Origin: Alphaproteobacteria bacterium
GTDB lineage: Bacteria > Pseudomonadota > Alphaproteobacteria > Micavibrionales > UBA2020
DNA: 14,312 nucleotides
Direction of reading: 5' to 3'
NCBI GenBank assembly: GCA_018971405.1
Contig: JAGXAX010000011.1
Location: 1-14,312 of the forward strand
The translations under genes and the position numbers were made by a program. The notes beneath the pieces are model-generated. The model did not search any database and had not been told where the DNA came from. It worked only from the letters and a program-made list of their open reading frames with translations. Of the stretch, positions 1-9,957 are shown one piece after another (within the stretch, counting starts at the first letter, position 1; every line of letters begins with the position of its first letter).

Positions 1-599
1 CGGTTGCGACCGACGGCCACCGTCTCGCGCGCTTCGAGATGCCGCTGCCCGACGGCGCGAAGGACATCCCCGGCGTGATCATCCCGCGGAAAGCCATCAA
101 CGAGATCCGCAAGCTGATCGACGAGGCGGGCGACGCCATCGGCATCGGCCTTTCGGACAACCGCCTGCGTTTTTCGTTCGACCATATCGCGATGACCACC
201 AAGCTGATCGACGGCACCTTCCCCGACTACGACCGCGTCATTCCCAAGAACAACGACAAGGTGCTGGAAGTGAACCCGGCGGTCTTCGCCTCGGCGGTCG
301 ACCGTGTCTCGACGATTTCATCCGAGAAGTCCCGCGCCGTGAAGCTCACCCTCAACGGCAAGACCATGACGCTCTCCGCCAATTCGCCGGACTCAGGCTC
401 TGCGTCGGAAGAGATCGAAGTGCGTTTTTCCGCCCAGCCGATGGAGATCGGCTTCAACTCCGCCTATCTGATGGATGTGGCCAAGCAGATCGAGGGCGAG
501 GGGTGCAGAATTTCATTGTCAGACCCCGCTTCGCCGACGATCATTCAGGACGTGGCCGACAATTCGTCGCTCTATGTCCTGATGCCGATGCGGGTTTAA
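1..599 (+). CDS. dnaN: DNA polymerase III beta subunit (sliding clamp), 5'-truncated
   Basis: The gene enters from the left edge; codons are in phase from base 3 and the stop is TAA at 597-599, so about 198 C-terminal residues are present. DnaN forms a head-to-tail dimeric ring around DNA that tethers replicative polymerase and other clamp-binding proteins. The visible part starts at ATDGHRLAR, the conserved end of domain II's first half, and runs through domain III. Family landmarks seen are VIIPRKAI, TKLIDGTFPDYDRVIPKN, the MEIGFNSAYLMDV segment and the terminal LMPMRV, equivalent to the C-terminal VMPMRL of E. coli DnaN, which helps form the clamp-loader and polymerase binding pocket. No frameshift is seen. 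It is usually followed by recF in alphaproteobacteria; here an acetyltransferase gene follows. The identification is secure. Confidence 0.97.
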   Translation, partial: VATDGHRLARFEMPLPDGAKDIPGVIIPRKAINEIRKLIDEAGDAIGIGLSDNRLRFSFDHIAMTTKLIDGTFPDYDRVIPKNNDKVLEVNPAVFASAVDRVSTISSEKSRAVKLTLNGKTMTLSANSPDSGSASEEIEVRFSAQPMEIGFNSAYLMDVAKQIEGEGCRISLSDPASPTIIQDVADNSSLYVLMPMRV

Positions 600-617
600 C
601 ACATGGCGCTGGAGGCG

Positions 618-627
618 CCCCCCCCCC
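618..627. repeat. 10-base poly-C tract between dnaN and the acetyltransferase
   Basis: Ten consecutive C residues lie 19 bases after the dnaN stop, immediately after a GGCGC/GCGCC hairpin (605-609 with 615-619) whose 3' arm merges into the run. An ATG at 603, three bases after the dnaN stop, reads through the run into the wrong frame. With 11 or 8 Cs it would be continuous with the acetyltransferase at 689-1291. Such a run may be a sequencing error, a slippage site or a coincidence; one sequence cannot decide. Confidence 0.6.
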
Positions 628-688
628 GCTGGCATTTGCGCCGGACGACGTGGAAATCAGGTCAGGCTGGGAGCAAAAACTTGCCGGT

Positions 689-1291
689 ATGCGCGTGCCG
701 CGGATTTTTTTGCGTAAATTCAGAAAACTGTCCTTCCGTCGTTACGGAAGCAGAGATGACTTGTTGCGCCAGCATATGTTCGTGCGTTTTGGCATGCGCG
801 TCGGAAAATACAGTTACGGTTTTGAACAGTTAAGTGCGGTCGGGCGCGTACGCGAGATCGGCGCTTTTACCTCCATCGCGCCGAACGTTGGCGTGTCAGA
901 AGGCAACCATTCCACCGACCGCGTTTCCGTGCATCCGTTTTTCTTTTTAAAGGACTTCGGCTTCATGGAAAAAGATGTTCCCGTTCCTATCGCCCGCAAC
1001 GGCGATATCCGCATTGGCCATGACGTCTGGATTGGCCGCGATGTGACGATTTTGACGGACGTCACAATCGGCACCGGCGCGGTTGTCGGCGCGGGCGCGG
1101 TGGTGACGCGCGACGTGCCGCCGTATGCGGTCGTCATGGGCGTGCCCGCGAAGGTCGCCCGTTACCGTTTCGACGCGGAGACTGTAGAAAAATTGCTGGC
1201 CAGCAAATGGTGGACGTGGACGGATGACAAGATCCGCAAGAACATATCCGGTTTTTTAAATCCGGCGGCTTTTATTGAAAAATTCGGCTAG
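689..1291 (+). CDS. CatB/Vat-like hexapeptide-repeat O-acetyltransferase
   Basis: A left-handed beta-helix acetyltransferase of the xenobiotic/CatB-Vat type, 200 residues from the chosen ATG. Visible features are VGKYSYGFEQL (about 37-48), the SEGNH motif with candidate catalytic His74, and a hexapeptide run from IRIGHDVWIGRDVTI to TGAVVGAGAVVTRDVPPYAVVMGVPAKV (about 107-155). A C-terminal cap with KWWTWTDDKI follows, typical of the family. These enzymes form trimers and transfer acetyl from acetyl-CoA to a hydroxyl of a sugar, polysaccharide precursor or antibiotic; the substrate cannot be read here. The start is uncertain: ATG 689 has only a distant GGGAG. The same frame is open back to a GTG at 503 inside dnaN, and ATG 603 would fit if the C run had 8 or 11 bases. 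The gene looks more AT-rich than its neighbours, suggesting acquisition (inference). Confidence 0.85.
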   Translation: MRVPRIFLRKFRKLSFRRYGSRDDLLRQHMFVRFGMRVGKYSYGFEQLSAVGRVREIGAFTSIAPNVGVSEGNHSTDRVSVHPFFFLKDFGFMEKDVPVPIARNGDIRIGHDVWIGRDVTILTDVTIGTGAVVGAGAVVTRDVPPYAVVMGVPAKVARYRFDAETVEKLLASKWWTWTDDKIRKNISGFLNPAAFIEKFG

Positions 1292-1293
1292 AC

Positions 1294-1551
1294 TCACTGC
1301 ACCACGACGGCGCAGTCGGCACAGGTGTTGACGTTGTGCGTTGCGCGCGTGCCGAGCAGAGGGGAAAGCCTGCCCGAGATGTAGCCGGCCAGCTGCGCGT
1401 TAACGGCGGACGGGGCGGCGCTTGCGGCGCGGCGCTTGCCGACGTAAATCCGCACGTGCTGCTCCGGCGCGGGGGTGACCGCGCTGCGGGCTGACGTGCC
1501 GCAGGCCGCCATAAATGTCATTAAAATCAGTACTTTAAAAATATTTCGCAT
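1294..1551 (-). CDS. Small putative lipoprotein, function unknown
   Basis: Predicted 85 residues from ATG 1551. I chose this start because GAGG lies six bases upstream; an in-frame ATG at 1563 would add four residues (MRRR). The N terminus is a short basic stretch, a hydrophobic segment and MAAC, a near-consensus lipobox, so Cys17 would be lipidated after signal peptidase II cleavage and the protein anchored in the outer or inner membrane. The mature part (about 68 residues) has a basic GKRRAA patch and ends in CADCAVVVQ, giving a Cys pair that could form a disulfide in the periplasm. I recognise no family. It is co-directional with trpS, whose stop is 45 bases upstream, and its stop is two bases from the stop of the convergent acetyltransferase. 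It could be a rapidly evolving orphan. Confidence 0.6.
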   Translation of the reverse strand: MRNIFKVLILMTFMAACGTSARSAVTPAPEQHVRIYVGKRRAASAAPSAVNAQLAGYISGRLSPLLGTRATHNVNTCADCAVVVQ

Positions 1552-1563
1552 TCTTCGCCTCAT

Positions 1564-1593
1564 GAAAATTGCATTATGTATATAACAATTTTC
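1564..1593 (-). other. Inverted repeat between trpS and the lipoprotein gene
   Basis: GAAAATTG (1564-1571) and CAATTTTC (1586-1593) are perfect reverse complements. Inside them TTAT (1574-1577) and ATAA (1582-1585) also pair, leaving a GTAT loop and a two-base CA bulge. It begins three bases after the trpS stop and abuts the upstream ATG (1563) of the lipoprotein gene. No T tract follows, so it is not a standard terminator. It could be an mRNA-stabilising or translation-modulating hairpin, or a DNA operator. Confidence 0.5.
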
Positions 1594-1605
1594 TCCTCAG
1601 CGCAA
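1577..1605 (-). promoter_or_regulatory. Possible promoter for the small lipoprotein gene
   Basis: On the minus strand TTGCGC (1600-1605) and TATACA (1577-1582) are separated by 17 bases; each matches four of six sigma-70 consensus positions. Initiation near 1570 would leave a very short leader before ATG 1563 or 1551. The -35 lies in the last trpS codons and the -10 in the loop of the inverted repeat. Read-through from trpS is the alternative. Confidence 0.3.
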
Positions 1606-2619
1606 GGGATTTAACCCCGTCGCCGCCCGCGCCCGAGAAAGCGTTTTACGGGCCTCGCCGCGGGCGCGTTCCGCCCCCTGCGCGAGCAGGGCATCGATCT
1701 TTTTGGTGTCGGCCATGTAGTCGTTGTAAATCGCGGTCGGTTTTTCGAAGGCCTGCTCCAGCGCATCGAAGAGTTTTTGTTTCGCGTCGCCATAGCCCAT
1801 CCCGCCTTTGATAAAGGCTTCGCGCAGCGCGGCGACGCCGCTTGCATCCGCCACCTGCGCGTAGATCTGGAAGATGGTGTTGTTGTCGGGGTCTTTCGGT
1901 TCTTCGGGGAGTTTCGAGTCCGTGACGATCTTCATCACCAGTTTGCGCCGCGCCCTGCTGTCGATGAAAACGGGGATGTGGTTGCCGTAGGACTTGCTCA
2001 TCTTGCGCCCGTCGAGGCCGGGCAGGATCGCGCCGGTTTCGCCGGCGAGTCTGTATTCCGGCAGTTTGAACGCTTCTTTAAACGTGTTGTTGAAATAGCC
2101 CGCCATGTCGCGGGCGAACTCGATATGCTGCACCTGATCCTTGCCGACCGGCACGATGTCCGTGTCCATGGCGAGGATGTCCGCCGCCATCAGGATGGGA
2201 TAGGTGTAAAGCCCCATGTTGACGTCGGCGTCGGCGTCGCGCCCCGCCTCGCGGTTTTTGTCCACGGCGGCTTTGTAGGAGTGCGCGCGGTCCATCAGCC
2301 CTTTCGGCGTGACGGCGGCGAGCAGCTGCGTCAGTTCAAAAATTTCCGGCACGTCCGACTGGCGGTAGAAGACGGTCTTGGCGGGGTCAAGCCCCAGCGC
2401 CAGCCAGCAGGCGGCGACCTCGTATGAATCGCGTTTGAGCGCGGCGGGGTCGCGCACGGCGTTGAGCGCGTGATAGTCGGCGATGAAGAGGAAGGATTTC
2501 TCGTGCGCCGCCGCCAGTTCCAGCGCGGGGCGGATCGCGCCGATGTAGTTGCCGATATGCGGCGCGCCGGTCGGCTTGACGCCCGTGAGGATGGTTTTTG
2601 CCGCAGCTTTTGATGACAT
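1597..2619 (-). CDS. trpS: Tryptophanyl-tRNA synthetase
   Basis: A class Ic aminoacyl-tRNA synthetase of 340 residues that charges tRNA-Trp in the cytoplasm. Catalytic signatures are PTGAPHIGN near residue 17-24 (the HIGH motif) and GRKMSKSYGN near 204-213 (the KMSKS loop). Between them lie RAHSYKA, NMGLYTYPILMAADILAMDTDIVPVGKDQVQHIEFARD, the Rossmann-fold core and Trp-binding region typical of bacterial TrpRS. Length is normal. ATG 2619 was preferred because the protein starts right before TILTGVKPTG as in homologues, with GGGAAG about ten bases upstream. A TTG at 2667 in the same frame would add 16 residues without family resemblance. It is divergent from gcvT across 141 bp and shares that control region. 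No Trp-codon leader peptide is visible in the leader. Confidence 0.95.
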   Translation of the reverse strand: MSSKAAAKTILTGVKPTGAPHIGNYIGAIRPALELAAAHEKSFLFIADYHALNAVRDPAALKRDSYEVAACWLALGLDPAKTVFYRQSDVPEIFELTQLLAAVTPKGLMDRAHSYKAAVDKNREAGRDADADVNMGLYTYPILMAADILAMDTDIVPVGKDQVQHIEFARDMAGYFNNTFKEAFKLPEYRLAGETGAILPGLDGRKMSKSYGNHIPVFIDSRARRKLVMKIVTDSKLPEEPKDPDNNTIFQIYAQVADASGVAALREAFIKGGMGYGDAKQKLFDALEQAFEKPTAIYNDYMADTKKIDALLAQGAERARGEARKTLSRARAATGLNPLR

Positions 2620-2678
2620 AACCTTAAAACTTCCCAAAATAGTCAAATTCCGCCCGCAGGCGCTCAACCTGTACGTTG

Positions 2679-2706
2679 ACTTTAGTTTTTAGCGGATTAC
2701 TGTCAA
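2679..2706 (-). promoter_or_regulatory. Likely trpS promoter
   Basis: On the minus strand a perfect TTGACA (2701-2706) is followed after 16 bases by TAAAGT (2679-2684, four of six to TATAAT). Transcription would start near 2672 and give a leader of roughly 53 bases before the trpS ATG. It is the best sigma-70-like match in the divergent region. Confidence 0.5.
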
Positions 2707-2707
2707 T

Positions 2708-2734
2708 CAGAATAGAAAAATGAACGATATTCTG
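2708..2734. promoter_or_regulatory. Operator-like dyad in the trpS-gcvT divergent region
   Basis: CAGAATA (2708-2714) and TATTCTG (2728-2734) are perfect reverse complements with a 13-base spacer, so half-site centres are 20 bp apart, about two helical turns. The dyad starts two bases upstream of the trpS -35 hexamer and ends 26 bases before the gcvT start. This geometry suits a dimeric regulator, possibly for the glycine cleavage genes. No convincing gcvT promoter hexamers were found around it. Confidence 0.35.
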
Positions 2735-2760
2735 TAAACGATCCGGGGACATTCGCGACC

Positions 2761-3903
2761 ATGACCAATGCCGCACATCACCAGCCCGCCGAAACACCGG
2801 CCCTCCTGAAGACGCCGTTGTGGGAACTGCACAAGGCGCTTGGGGGCAAGATGGTGCCCTTCGCGGGCTACGACATGCCGGTGCAGTACGACGGCATGGG
2901 CGTCCTGAAGGAACATCTGCATACGCGCCGCCGCGCGGGGCTGTTCGACGTCTCGCACATGGGGCAGGCCCTCCTGACGGCCAAGGAGGATCCCGCGCTC
3001 GCTCTGGAGAAGATCGTGCCCGGTTCGATGACCGGACTCGAGCCCGAAAAGCAGCGCTACACGCTGTTGCTCAACGACAAGGGCGGCATCCTCGACGACC
3101 TGATGGTGACGCGCTGGGACGACAAGACGCTGTTCCTCGTCGTCAACGCCGCCTGCAAGGAAAAGGATTTCAACTACATCCGGAAGACTATCGGGAAAGA
3201 TGTGAAGCTCGACTATCTCGCCGACCGCGCGCTGCTGGCGCTGCAGGGGCCCGAAGCCGAGAAAGTCCTCGCCCGCCTCTTCCCGCTGGTCGCGGCGATG
3301 AAGTTCATGACCACGACGAAGGTCGTCTACGAAGGCGCGGAACTTTTCATCAGCCGCTCCGGCTACACCGGCGAGGACGGCTTCGAGATTTCCGTGCCCG
3401 CGGCCATGGCGGAGCGCTTCGCCAAACAGCTGCTGGAACACGAAGAAGTGAAGATGATCGGCCTCGGCGCGCGCGACAGCTTGAGACTGGAGGCGGGGCT
3501 TTGCCTTTACGGCCACGAGCTGGACGAAACCGTCACGCCGGTCGAGGCGAACTTGAAGTGGGTCATCCAGAAGCGCCGGCGCGAGGAGGGCGGCTTCTGC
3601 GGCGCGGACAGGATCCTCGCGCAATTGAAGGACGGCACGCAACGCCTGCGCGTCGGCATCAGGCCGGAAGGAAAAGCGCCTGTTAGAGAAGGCACGGAGA
3701 TTTTGTCGCCGGAAGGGCAAGTCATCGGCATGATCACGAGCGGCGGCTTCGGCCCCAGCGTCGACCATCCGGTGGCGATGGGCTATGTGGAGAGCGCCTA
3801 TGCCGCCGAAGGCACGCAGCTGCAGGCGATGCTGCGCGGCACGGCGCGCCCCTGCGCGGTCGCGGCGTTGCCGTTCATCGCCCCCAATTACAAGAGAGAT
3901 TAA
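2761..3903 (+). CDS. gcvT: Glycine cleavage system T protein (aminomethyltransferase)
   Basis: 380 residues. GcvT takes the aminomethyl group from the lipoyl arm of GcvH, releases ammonia and passes the methylene carbon to tetrahydrofolate. Signatures are MVPFAGYDMPVQYDG (31-45), GLFDVSHMGQ (60-69), GGILDDLMV (108-116) with the conserved catalytic/folate-contacting Asp pair, SRSGYTGEDGFEI, and LGARDSLRLEAGLCLYGHEL followed by the C-terminal barrel domain. It resembles family members of about 365-380 residues and looks complete. ATG 2761 places the family start KTPLWELHKALG after a short extension; the Shine-Dalgarno is weak. It is first in gcvT-gcvH-gcvP, with gcvH 16 bases downstream, so the three are surely cotranscribed. 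No glycine riboswitch is seen in the 141-bp upstream gap. Confidence 0.96.
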   Translation: MTNAAHHQPAETPALLKTPLWELHKALGGKMVPFAGYDMPVQYDGMGVLKEHLHTRRRAGLFDVSHMGQALLTAKEDPALALEKIVPGSMTGLEPEKQRYTLLLNDKGGILDDLMVTRWDDKTLFLVVNAACKEKDFNYIRKTIGKDVKLDYLADRALLALQGPEAEKVLARLFPLVAAMKFMTTTKVVYEGAELFISRSGYTGEDGFEISVPAAMAERFAKQLLEHEEVKMIGLGARDSLRLEAGLCLYGHELDETVTPVEANLKWVIQKRRREEGGFCGADRILAQLKDGTQRLRVGIRPEGKAPVREGTEILSPEGQVIGMITSGGFGPSVDHPVAMGYVESAYAAEGTQLQAMLRGTARPCAVAALPFIAPNYKRD

Positions 3904-3919
3904 CAGGAGAAAACCGGCC

Positions 3920-4294
3920 ATGAGCAAGACACTTTTCAGCGACGATCACGAGTATGTCAAAATCGAGGGCGATACCGGCACTGTCGGCATCACGGACTAC
4001 GCGCAAAACGCGCTGGGCGACGTCGTCTACGTCGAACTGCCGAAGGTCGGCGCGAAGATCGCCAAAGGCGAGCAGGCGGGCGTGGTGGAGAGCGTCAAGT
4101 CGGCGAGCGAGGTCTACGCGCCCGTGTCGGGCGAAGTCGTCGCCGTCAACGACGCGCTGGCGGGCGACCCCGCCGCCGTCAATCAGGACCCGCTCGGCAA
4201 GGGCTGGTTCTACAAGGTCAAAATCGGCAACCAGAACGAGCTGGTGGCGCTGAAGGACGAGGCCGCCTACGCGGATTACACGAAAGATTTGTAA
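3920..4294 (+). CDS. gcvH: Glycine cleavage system H protein (lipoyl carrier)
   Basis: 124 residues, the normal length. GcvH carries the aminomethyl intermediate on a lipoyl-lysine from GcvP to GcvT and the dihydrolipoyl form to the L protein. The lipoylated residue is Lys60 in GVVESVKSASEVYAP, the canonical ESVKSAS context. Other family landmarks are DHEYVKIEGDTGTVGITDYAQ at the N terminus, LGDVVYVELP, and NQDPLGKGWFYKVKI. The start ATG 3920 is preceded by AGGAGA at ten bases. It sits between gcvT and gcvP; the 52-base gap to gcvP contains a short perfect hairpin, absent from the gcvT-gcvH gap. Confidence 0.97.
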   Translation: MSKTLFSDDHEYVKIEGDTGTVGITDYAQNALGDVVYVELPKVGAKIAKGEQAGVVESVKSASEVYAPVSGEVVAVNDALAGDPAAVNQDPLGKGWFYKVKIGNQNELVALKDEAAYADYTKDL

Positions 4295-4301
4295 CACGAT
4301 C

Positions 4302-4316
4302 GCCGTGCCACACGGC
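4302..4316 (+). other. Small hairpin in the gcvH-gcvP intergenic gap
   Basis: GCCGTG (4302-4307) and CACGGC (4311-4316) pair perfectly around a CCA loop, eight bases after the gcvH stop and 30 bases before gcvP. No T tract follows, so it should not terminate efficiently. It could mark an RNA processing or 3'-end protection site that lets gcvH message outlast gcvP message (inference). Confidence 0.4.
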
Positions 4317-4346
4317 ATGTCCGGCGCGGCGTAACGGGAGAACGGC

Positions 4347-7232
<2,886 letters not shown>

Positions 7233-7278
7233 CGGCGGGGGCAAAACGCCGCATAAAACCTGAACGAGAGGAAACAAG

Positions 7279-9297
7279 ATGCCCGTAAACACCGCCGCCA
7301 CCCCGAAACCCCAGCAGGCGACGCCGCAAGAGATGGCCAATGCCCTGCGCGCCCTTTCCATGGATGCGGTGCAAAAGGCGAATTCCGGCCACCCCGGCAT
7401 GCCGATGGGCATGGCCGACGTGGCGACCGTCCTCTTCACGCGCTTTTTGAAGTTCGACCCGTCGCTGCCGGAATGGCCGGACCGCGACAGGTTCGTCCTC
7501 TCCGGCGGGCACGGCTCGATGCTGCTCTATTCGCTCCTTCATCTCACCGGCTACGAGAAGATGACGCTGGAGCAGATCAAGAATTTCCGCCAGATGGGCA
7601 GCCTCACGGCCGGGCATCCCGAGGTCAATCCCGCCGCGGGCATCGAGACGACGACGGGGCCGCTCGGGCAGGGCCTCGGCAACGCGGCCGGCTTCGCGCT
7701 GGCGGAACGGCTGCTCAACGCGCGTTTCGGCGGCGAACTCGTCGACCATTACACCTACGCGATGTGCGGCGACGGCGACCTGATGGAAGGCATCAGCCAC
7801 GAGGCGGCGTCGCTCGCGGGGCATCTCGGCCTCGGGCGGCTGATCGTGCTCTATGACGACAACGGCATCTCCATCGACGGGCCGACGTCGCTCTCCTTCA
7901 CCGATGACACGCGCAAACGCTTCGAGGCCTACGGCTGGGAAACGTTTGATGTCGACGGGCATGACCAGGACGCGGTCGCGGAGGCGATCGCTCACGCGCA
8001 GCTCAACCACAAGCAGCCGAGCCTGATCTGCTGCAAGACGAAGATCGGTTTCGGCGCGCCGACGAAAGAGGGCAAGTCCTCCAGCCACGGATCGCCCCTG
8101 GGCGACGCGGAGATCGCGGGCGCGCGGAAAAACCTTCACTGGCCCTATCCGCCGTTCGAGGTGCCGGAACATATCGTCAATGCCTGGCGCGATGCCGGCA
8201 AACGCGGCGCGGCCGCGCGCAAGAACTGGCAGGTGCGGCTCGACCGCAGCGGCAAACGCGACGCCTTCACCCACGGGCAGCGCGGCGACGTGACGGCGCA
8301 GGTCGGGTCTTTGATCAAGGAATTCAAAACGAAAGTGAAGAAAGAGGCGCCAACGGTGGCGACGCGCAAGGCCTCCGGCATGGTGCTGGAGACGCTGGCG
8401 GCGCACATGCCGGAGCTGATCGGCGGCTCGGCCGACCTTACCGGCTCGAACCTCACGCAGGTCAAGGGCATGAACGGCGTGACGCAGGACGATTTCGGGG
8501 GCAGCTACGTTTACTACGGCGTGCGCGAGCACGCCATGGCGGCGATGATGAACGGCATGGCGCTGCACCGCGGGATCATCCCCTACGGCGGCACGTTTCT
8601 GAGCTTCACCGATTATTGCCGCCCGTCGATCCGCCTCTCCGCGCTGATGAAGCAGCGCGTGGTCTACGTGATGACGCATGATTCCATCGGTCTCGGCGAA
8701 GACGGGCCGACGCACCAGCCGGTCGAGCATCTCGCCGCGCTCCGCGCCATCCCCAATGTGCTGGTGATGCGCCCCGCCGACGCCGTCGAGACGGCGGAAT
8801 GCTGGCAGATCGCGCTCGAGCACGTGACCGGCCCCTGCATCCTCGCGCTGACGCGGCAGAACCTCCCCCTGCTGCGCAAGGAAAGCGGCGATGAAAACCC
8901 GACCCGCCGCGGCGCCTACATTCTCGCCGAGGCGGAGGGCGAATTGAAGGCGACGATCTGGGCGACGGGTTCGGAAGTCGAGATCGCGCTCGGCGCGCGC
9001 GCCCTGCTGCAGAAAGAGAAGATCGGCACGCGCGTCATTTCCGCGCCGTGCCTCGAACTCTTCGACCGGCAGGACGCGGCCTACAGGGAAACGCTCGCCG
9101 GCGGCAAGGTCACCGCGGCGATCGAGGCCGCCGCGCGCTACGGCTGGGACAAATACATCGGCCCCGAAAGCGAGAAGGGCGGCGGCATCTTCATCGGCAT
9201 GAAGAGTTTTGGCGAGAGCGCGCCCGCGGAAGAGCTTTACAGGCATTTCGGCATCACCGCTTCAGCCGCCGCGGCGGCCATCAAAGAGAGGCTCTGA
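7279..9297 (+). CDS. tkt: Transketolase
   Basis: 672 residues, typical length. A thiamine-diphosphate enzyme that moves two-carbon ketol units between sugar phosphates, linking the pentose phosphate pathway with glycolysis. The N-terminal PP domain has [11 protein letters not shown] (34-44, with catalytic His38), [29 protein letters not shown] and the ThDP/metal motif GDGDLMEG (164-171) ending at DDN near 195. The Pyr domain has [31 protein letters not shown] with the catalytic glutamate, and [22 protein letters not shown]; the C-terminal domain is intact. ATG 7279 has GAGAGGAAAC just upstream. The gap from gcvP is 46 bases with no convincing terminator. The GNAT gene starts five bases after its stop, so those two are almost certainly cotranscribed. 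Confidence 0.97.
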   Translation: MPVNTAATPKPQQATPQEMANALRALSMDAVQKANSGHPGMPMGMADVATVLFTRFLKFDPSLPEWPDRDRFVLSGGHGSMLLYSLLHLTGYEKMTLEQIKNFRQMGSLTAGHPEVNPAAGIETTTGPLGQGLGNAAGFALAERLLNARFGGELVDHYTYAMCGDGDLMEGISHEAASLAGHLGLGRLIVLYDDNGISIDGPTSLSFTDDTRKRFEAYGWETFDVDGHDQDAVAEAIAHAQLNHKQPSLICCKTKIGFGAPTKEGKSSSHGSPLGDAEIAGARKNLHWPYPPFEVPEHIVNAWRDAGKRGAAARKNWQVRLDRSGKRDAFTHGQRGDVTAQVGSLIKEFKTKVKKEAPTVATRKASGMVLETLAAHMPELIGGSADLTGSNLTQVKGMNGVTQDDFGGSYVYYGVREHAMAAMMNGMALHRGIIPYGGTFLSFTDYCRPSIRLSALMKQRVVYVMTHDSIGLGEDGPTHQPVEHLAALRAIPNVLVMRPADAVETAECWQIALEHVTGPCILALTRQNLPLLRKESGDENPTRRGAYILAEAEGELKATIWATGSEVEIALGARALLQKEKIGTRVISAPCLELFDRQDAAYRETLAGGKVTAAIEAAARYGWDKYIGPESEKGGGIFIGMKSFGESAPAEELYRHFGITASAAAAAIKERL

Positions 9298-9302
9298 CCG
9301 GC

Positions 9303-9830
9303 ATGCCGCCGCGGCTGGCCGACCCCGATATCCGCTACAGGGACGGGTTCGTCGCGGCCCTGCGCGAAGGGCTGCACCTCGAACCGGCGGCGGAAGAGGA
9401 TATCCGGCTCGCCGAGACCGATTTCGGCGGCTGGCTCGCCAAACGCAACGATCTGACGCGCGCCGTCGTCCTGCCCGACGGGCGGCAGGTCAGAAAAGTG
9501 CCGCAACGGGATTTCTGGCTGGTGGCGGAGGAAAATTTCCTCGGCGTCGTTTCTTTCCGCCCGCAGCTCAACGACCACCTGATGAAGCGCGGCGGGAATA
9601 TCGGCTATGCGGTCAGGGCCTCCGCGCGGCGCAAGGGCTACGGGCGGCTGATGCTCGGGCTGATGCTCGATTACGCGCGCAAGGCGGGGCTGGAAAAAGT
9701 CCTCATTACCTGCCATGACGAAAACGCCGGTTCGATCAAAATCATCGAGGGCGCGGGCGGCGTTTTGCAGGACAAGGTGAACATCGCCGGCCTGGCCCTG
9801 CCGGAACGGCGCTACTGGATCGCGCTTTAG
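9303..9830 (+). CDS. GNAT-family N-acetyltransferase
   Basis: 175 residues. The acetyl-CoA binding motif A is visible as GYAVRASARRKGYGRLML, with R-R-K-G-Y-G at 109-114 as the pyrophosphate loop. It is followed by a helix, VLITCHDENAGSIKIIEGAGG (beta-5/alpha-4, with the conserved Asn141), and a C-terminal RRYWIAL. This pattern matches the predicted acetyltransferases of the COG3981 type, whose substrates are mostly unknown. The start ATG 9303 lies five bases after the tkt stop, with a GAGAGG about 11 bases upstream inside tkt, consistent with translational coupling. Whether it acts on a metabolite, a protein lysine of the surrounding enzymes, or something unrelated cannot be told. It is followed by a 127-bp gap holding the gap promoter. 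Confidence 0.85.
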   Translation: MPPRLADPDIRYRDGFVAALREGLHLEPAAEEDIRLAETDFGGWLAKRNDLTRAVVLPDGRQVRKVPQRDFWLVAEENFLGVVSFRPQLNDHLMKRGGNIGYAVRASARRKGYGRLMLGLMLDYARKAGLEKVLITCHDENAGSIKIIEGAGGVLQDKVNIAGLALPERRYWIAL

Positions 9831-9884
9831 ATTCTGAAAAAAAGATCCGCGCCGGAATAACTGCGCCGTTCCGCAACAAACGCT

Positions 9885-9913
9885 TTGGCTTGTGGGGCTT
9901 TGTGTCGTAAAAC
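9885..9913 (+). promoter_or_regulatory. Candidate gap promoter
   Basis: TTGGCT (9885-9890) and TAAAAC (9908-9913) are spaced by 17 bases, each four of six to the sigma-70 consensus. Initiation near 9920 would give a leader of about 38 bases. A small inverted repeat, AAGGG (9916-9920) with CCCTT (9929-9933) around an eight-base loop, lies at the expected start site. The gap between the GNAT stop and gap shows no good intrinsic terminator, so upstream read-through may also contribute. Confidence 0.4.
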
Positions 9914-9957
9914 GTAAGGGCAAGTTTTCCCTTTTGCGAACCCGAAGGAGAGTCCTC

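Noticed and set aside
733..750. Perfect CTTCCGT/ACGGAAG hairpin inside the acetyltransferase gene
   Set aside because: It lies in coding sequence (SFRRYGSRD) and has no T tract or regulatory context; probably a chance palindrome.
603..833. 76-residue frame from ATG 603 as a separate gene
   Set aside because: After the C run it reads the acetyltransferase region out of frame and shows no recognisable protein; it is interesting only as a possible start for the acetyltransferase after a frame change.
2720..2737. Five-codon leader peptide (MNDIL) before gcvT
   Set aside because: No Shine-Dalgarno, no glycine or regulatory codons, and such short frames occur by chance.
2620..2760. Glycine riboswitch upstream of gcvT
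   Set aside because: Searched for by eye because it is common before gcv operons; the 141-bp gap lacks the conserved tandem aptamer cores and is too short for a full tandem element plus expression platform.
2707..3927. About 400-codon open frame antisense to gcvT
   Set aside because: Shadow of gcvT; no domain and no plausible ribosome-binding context.
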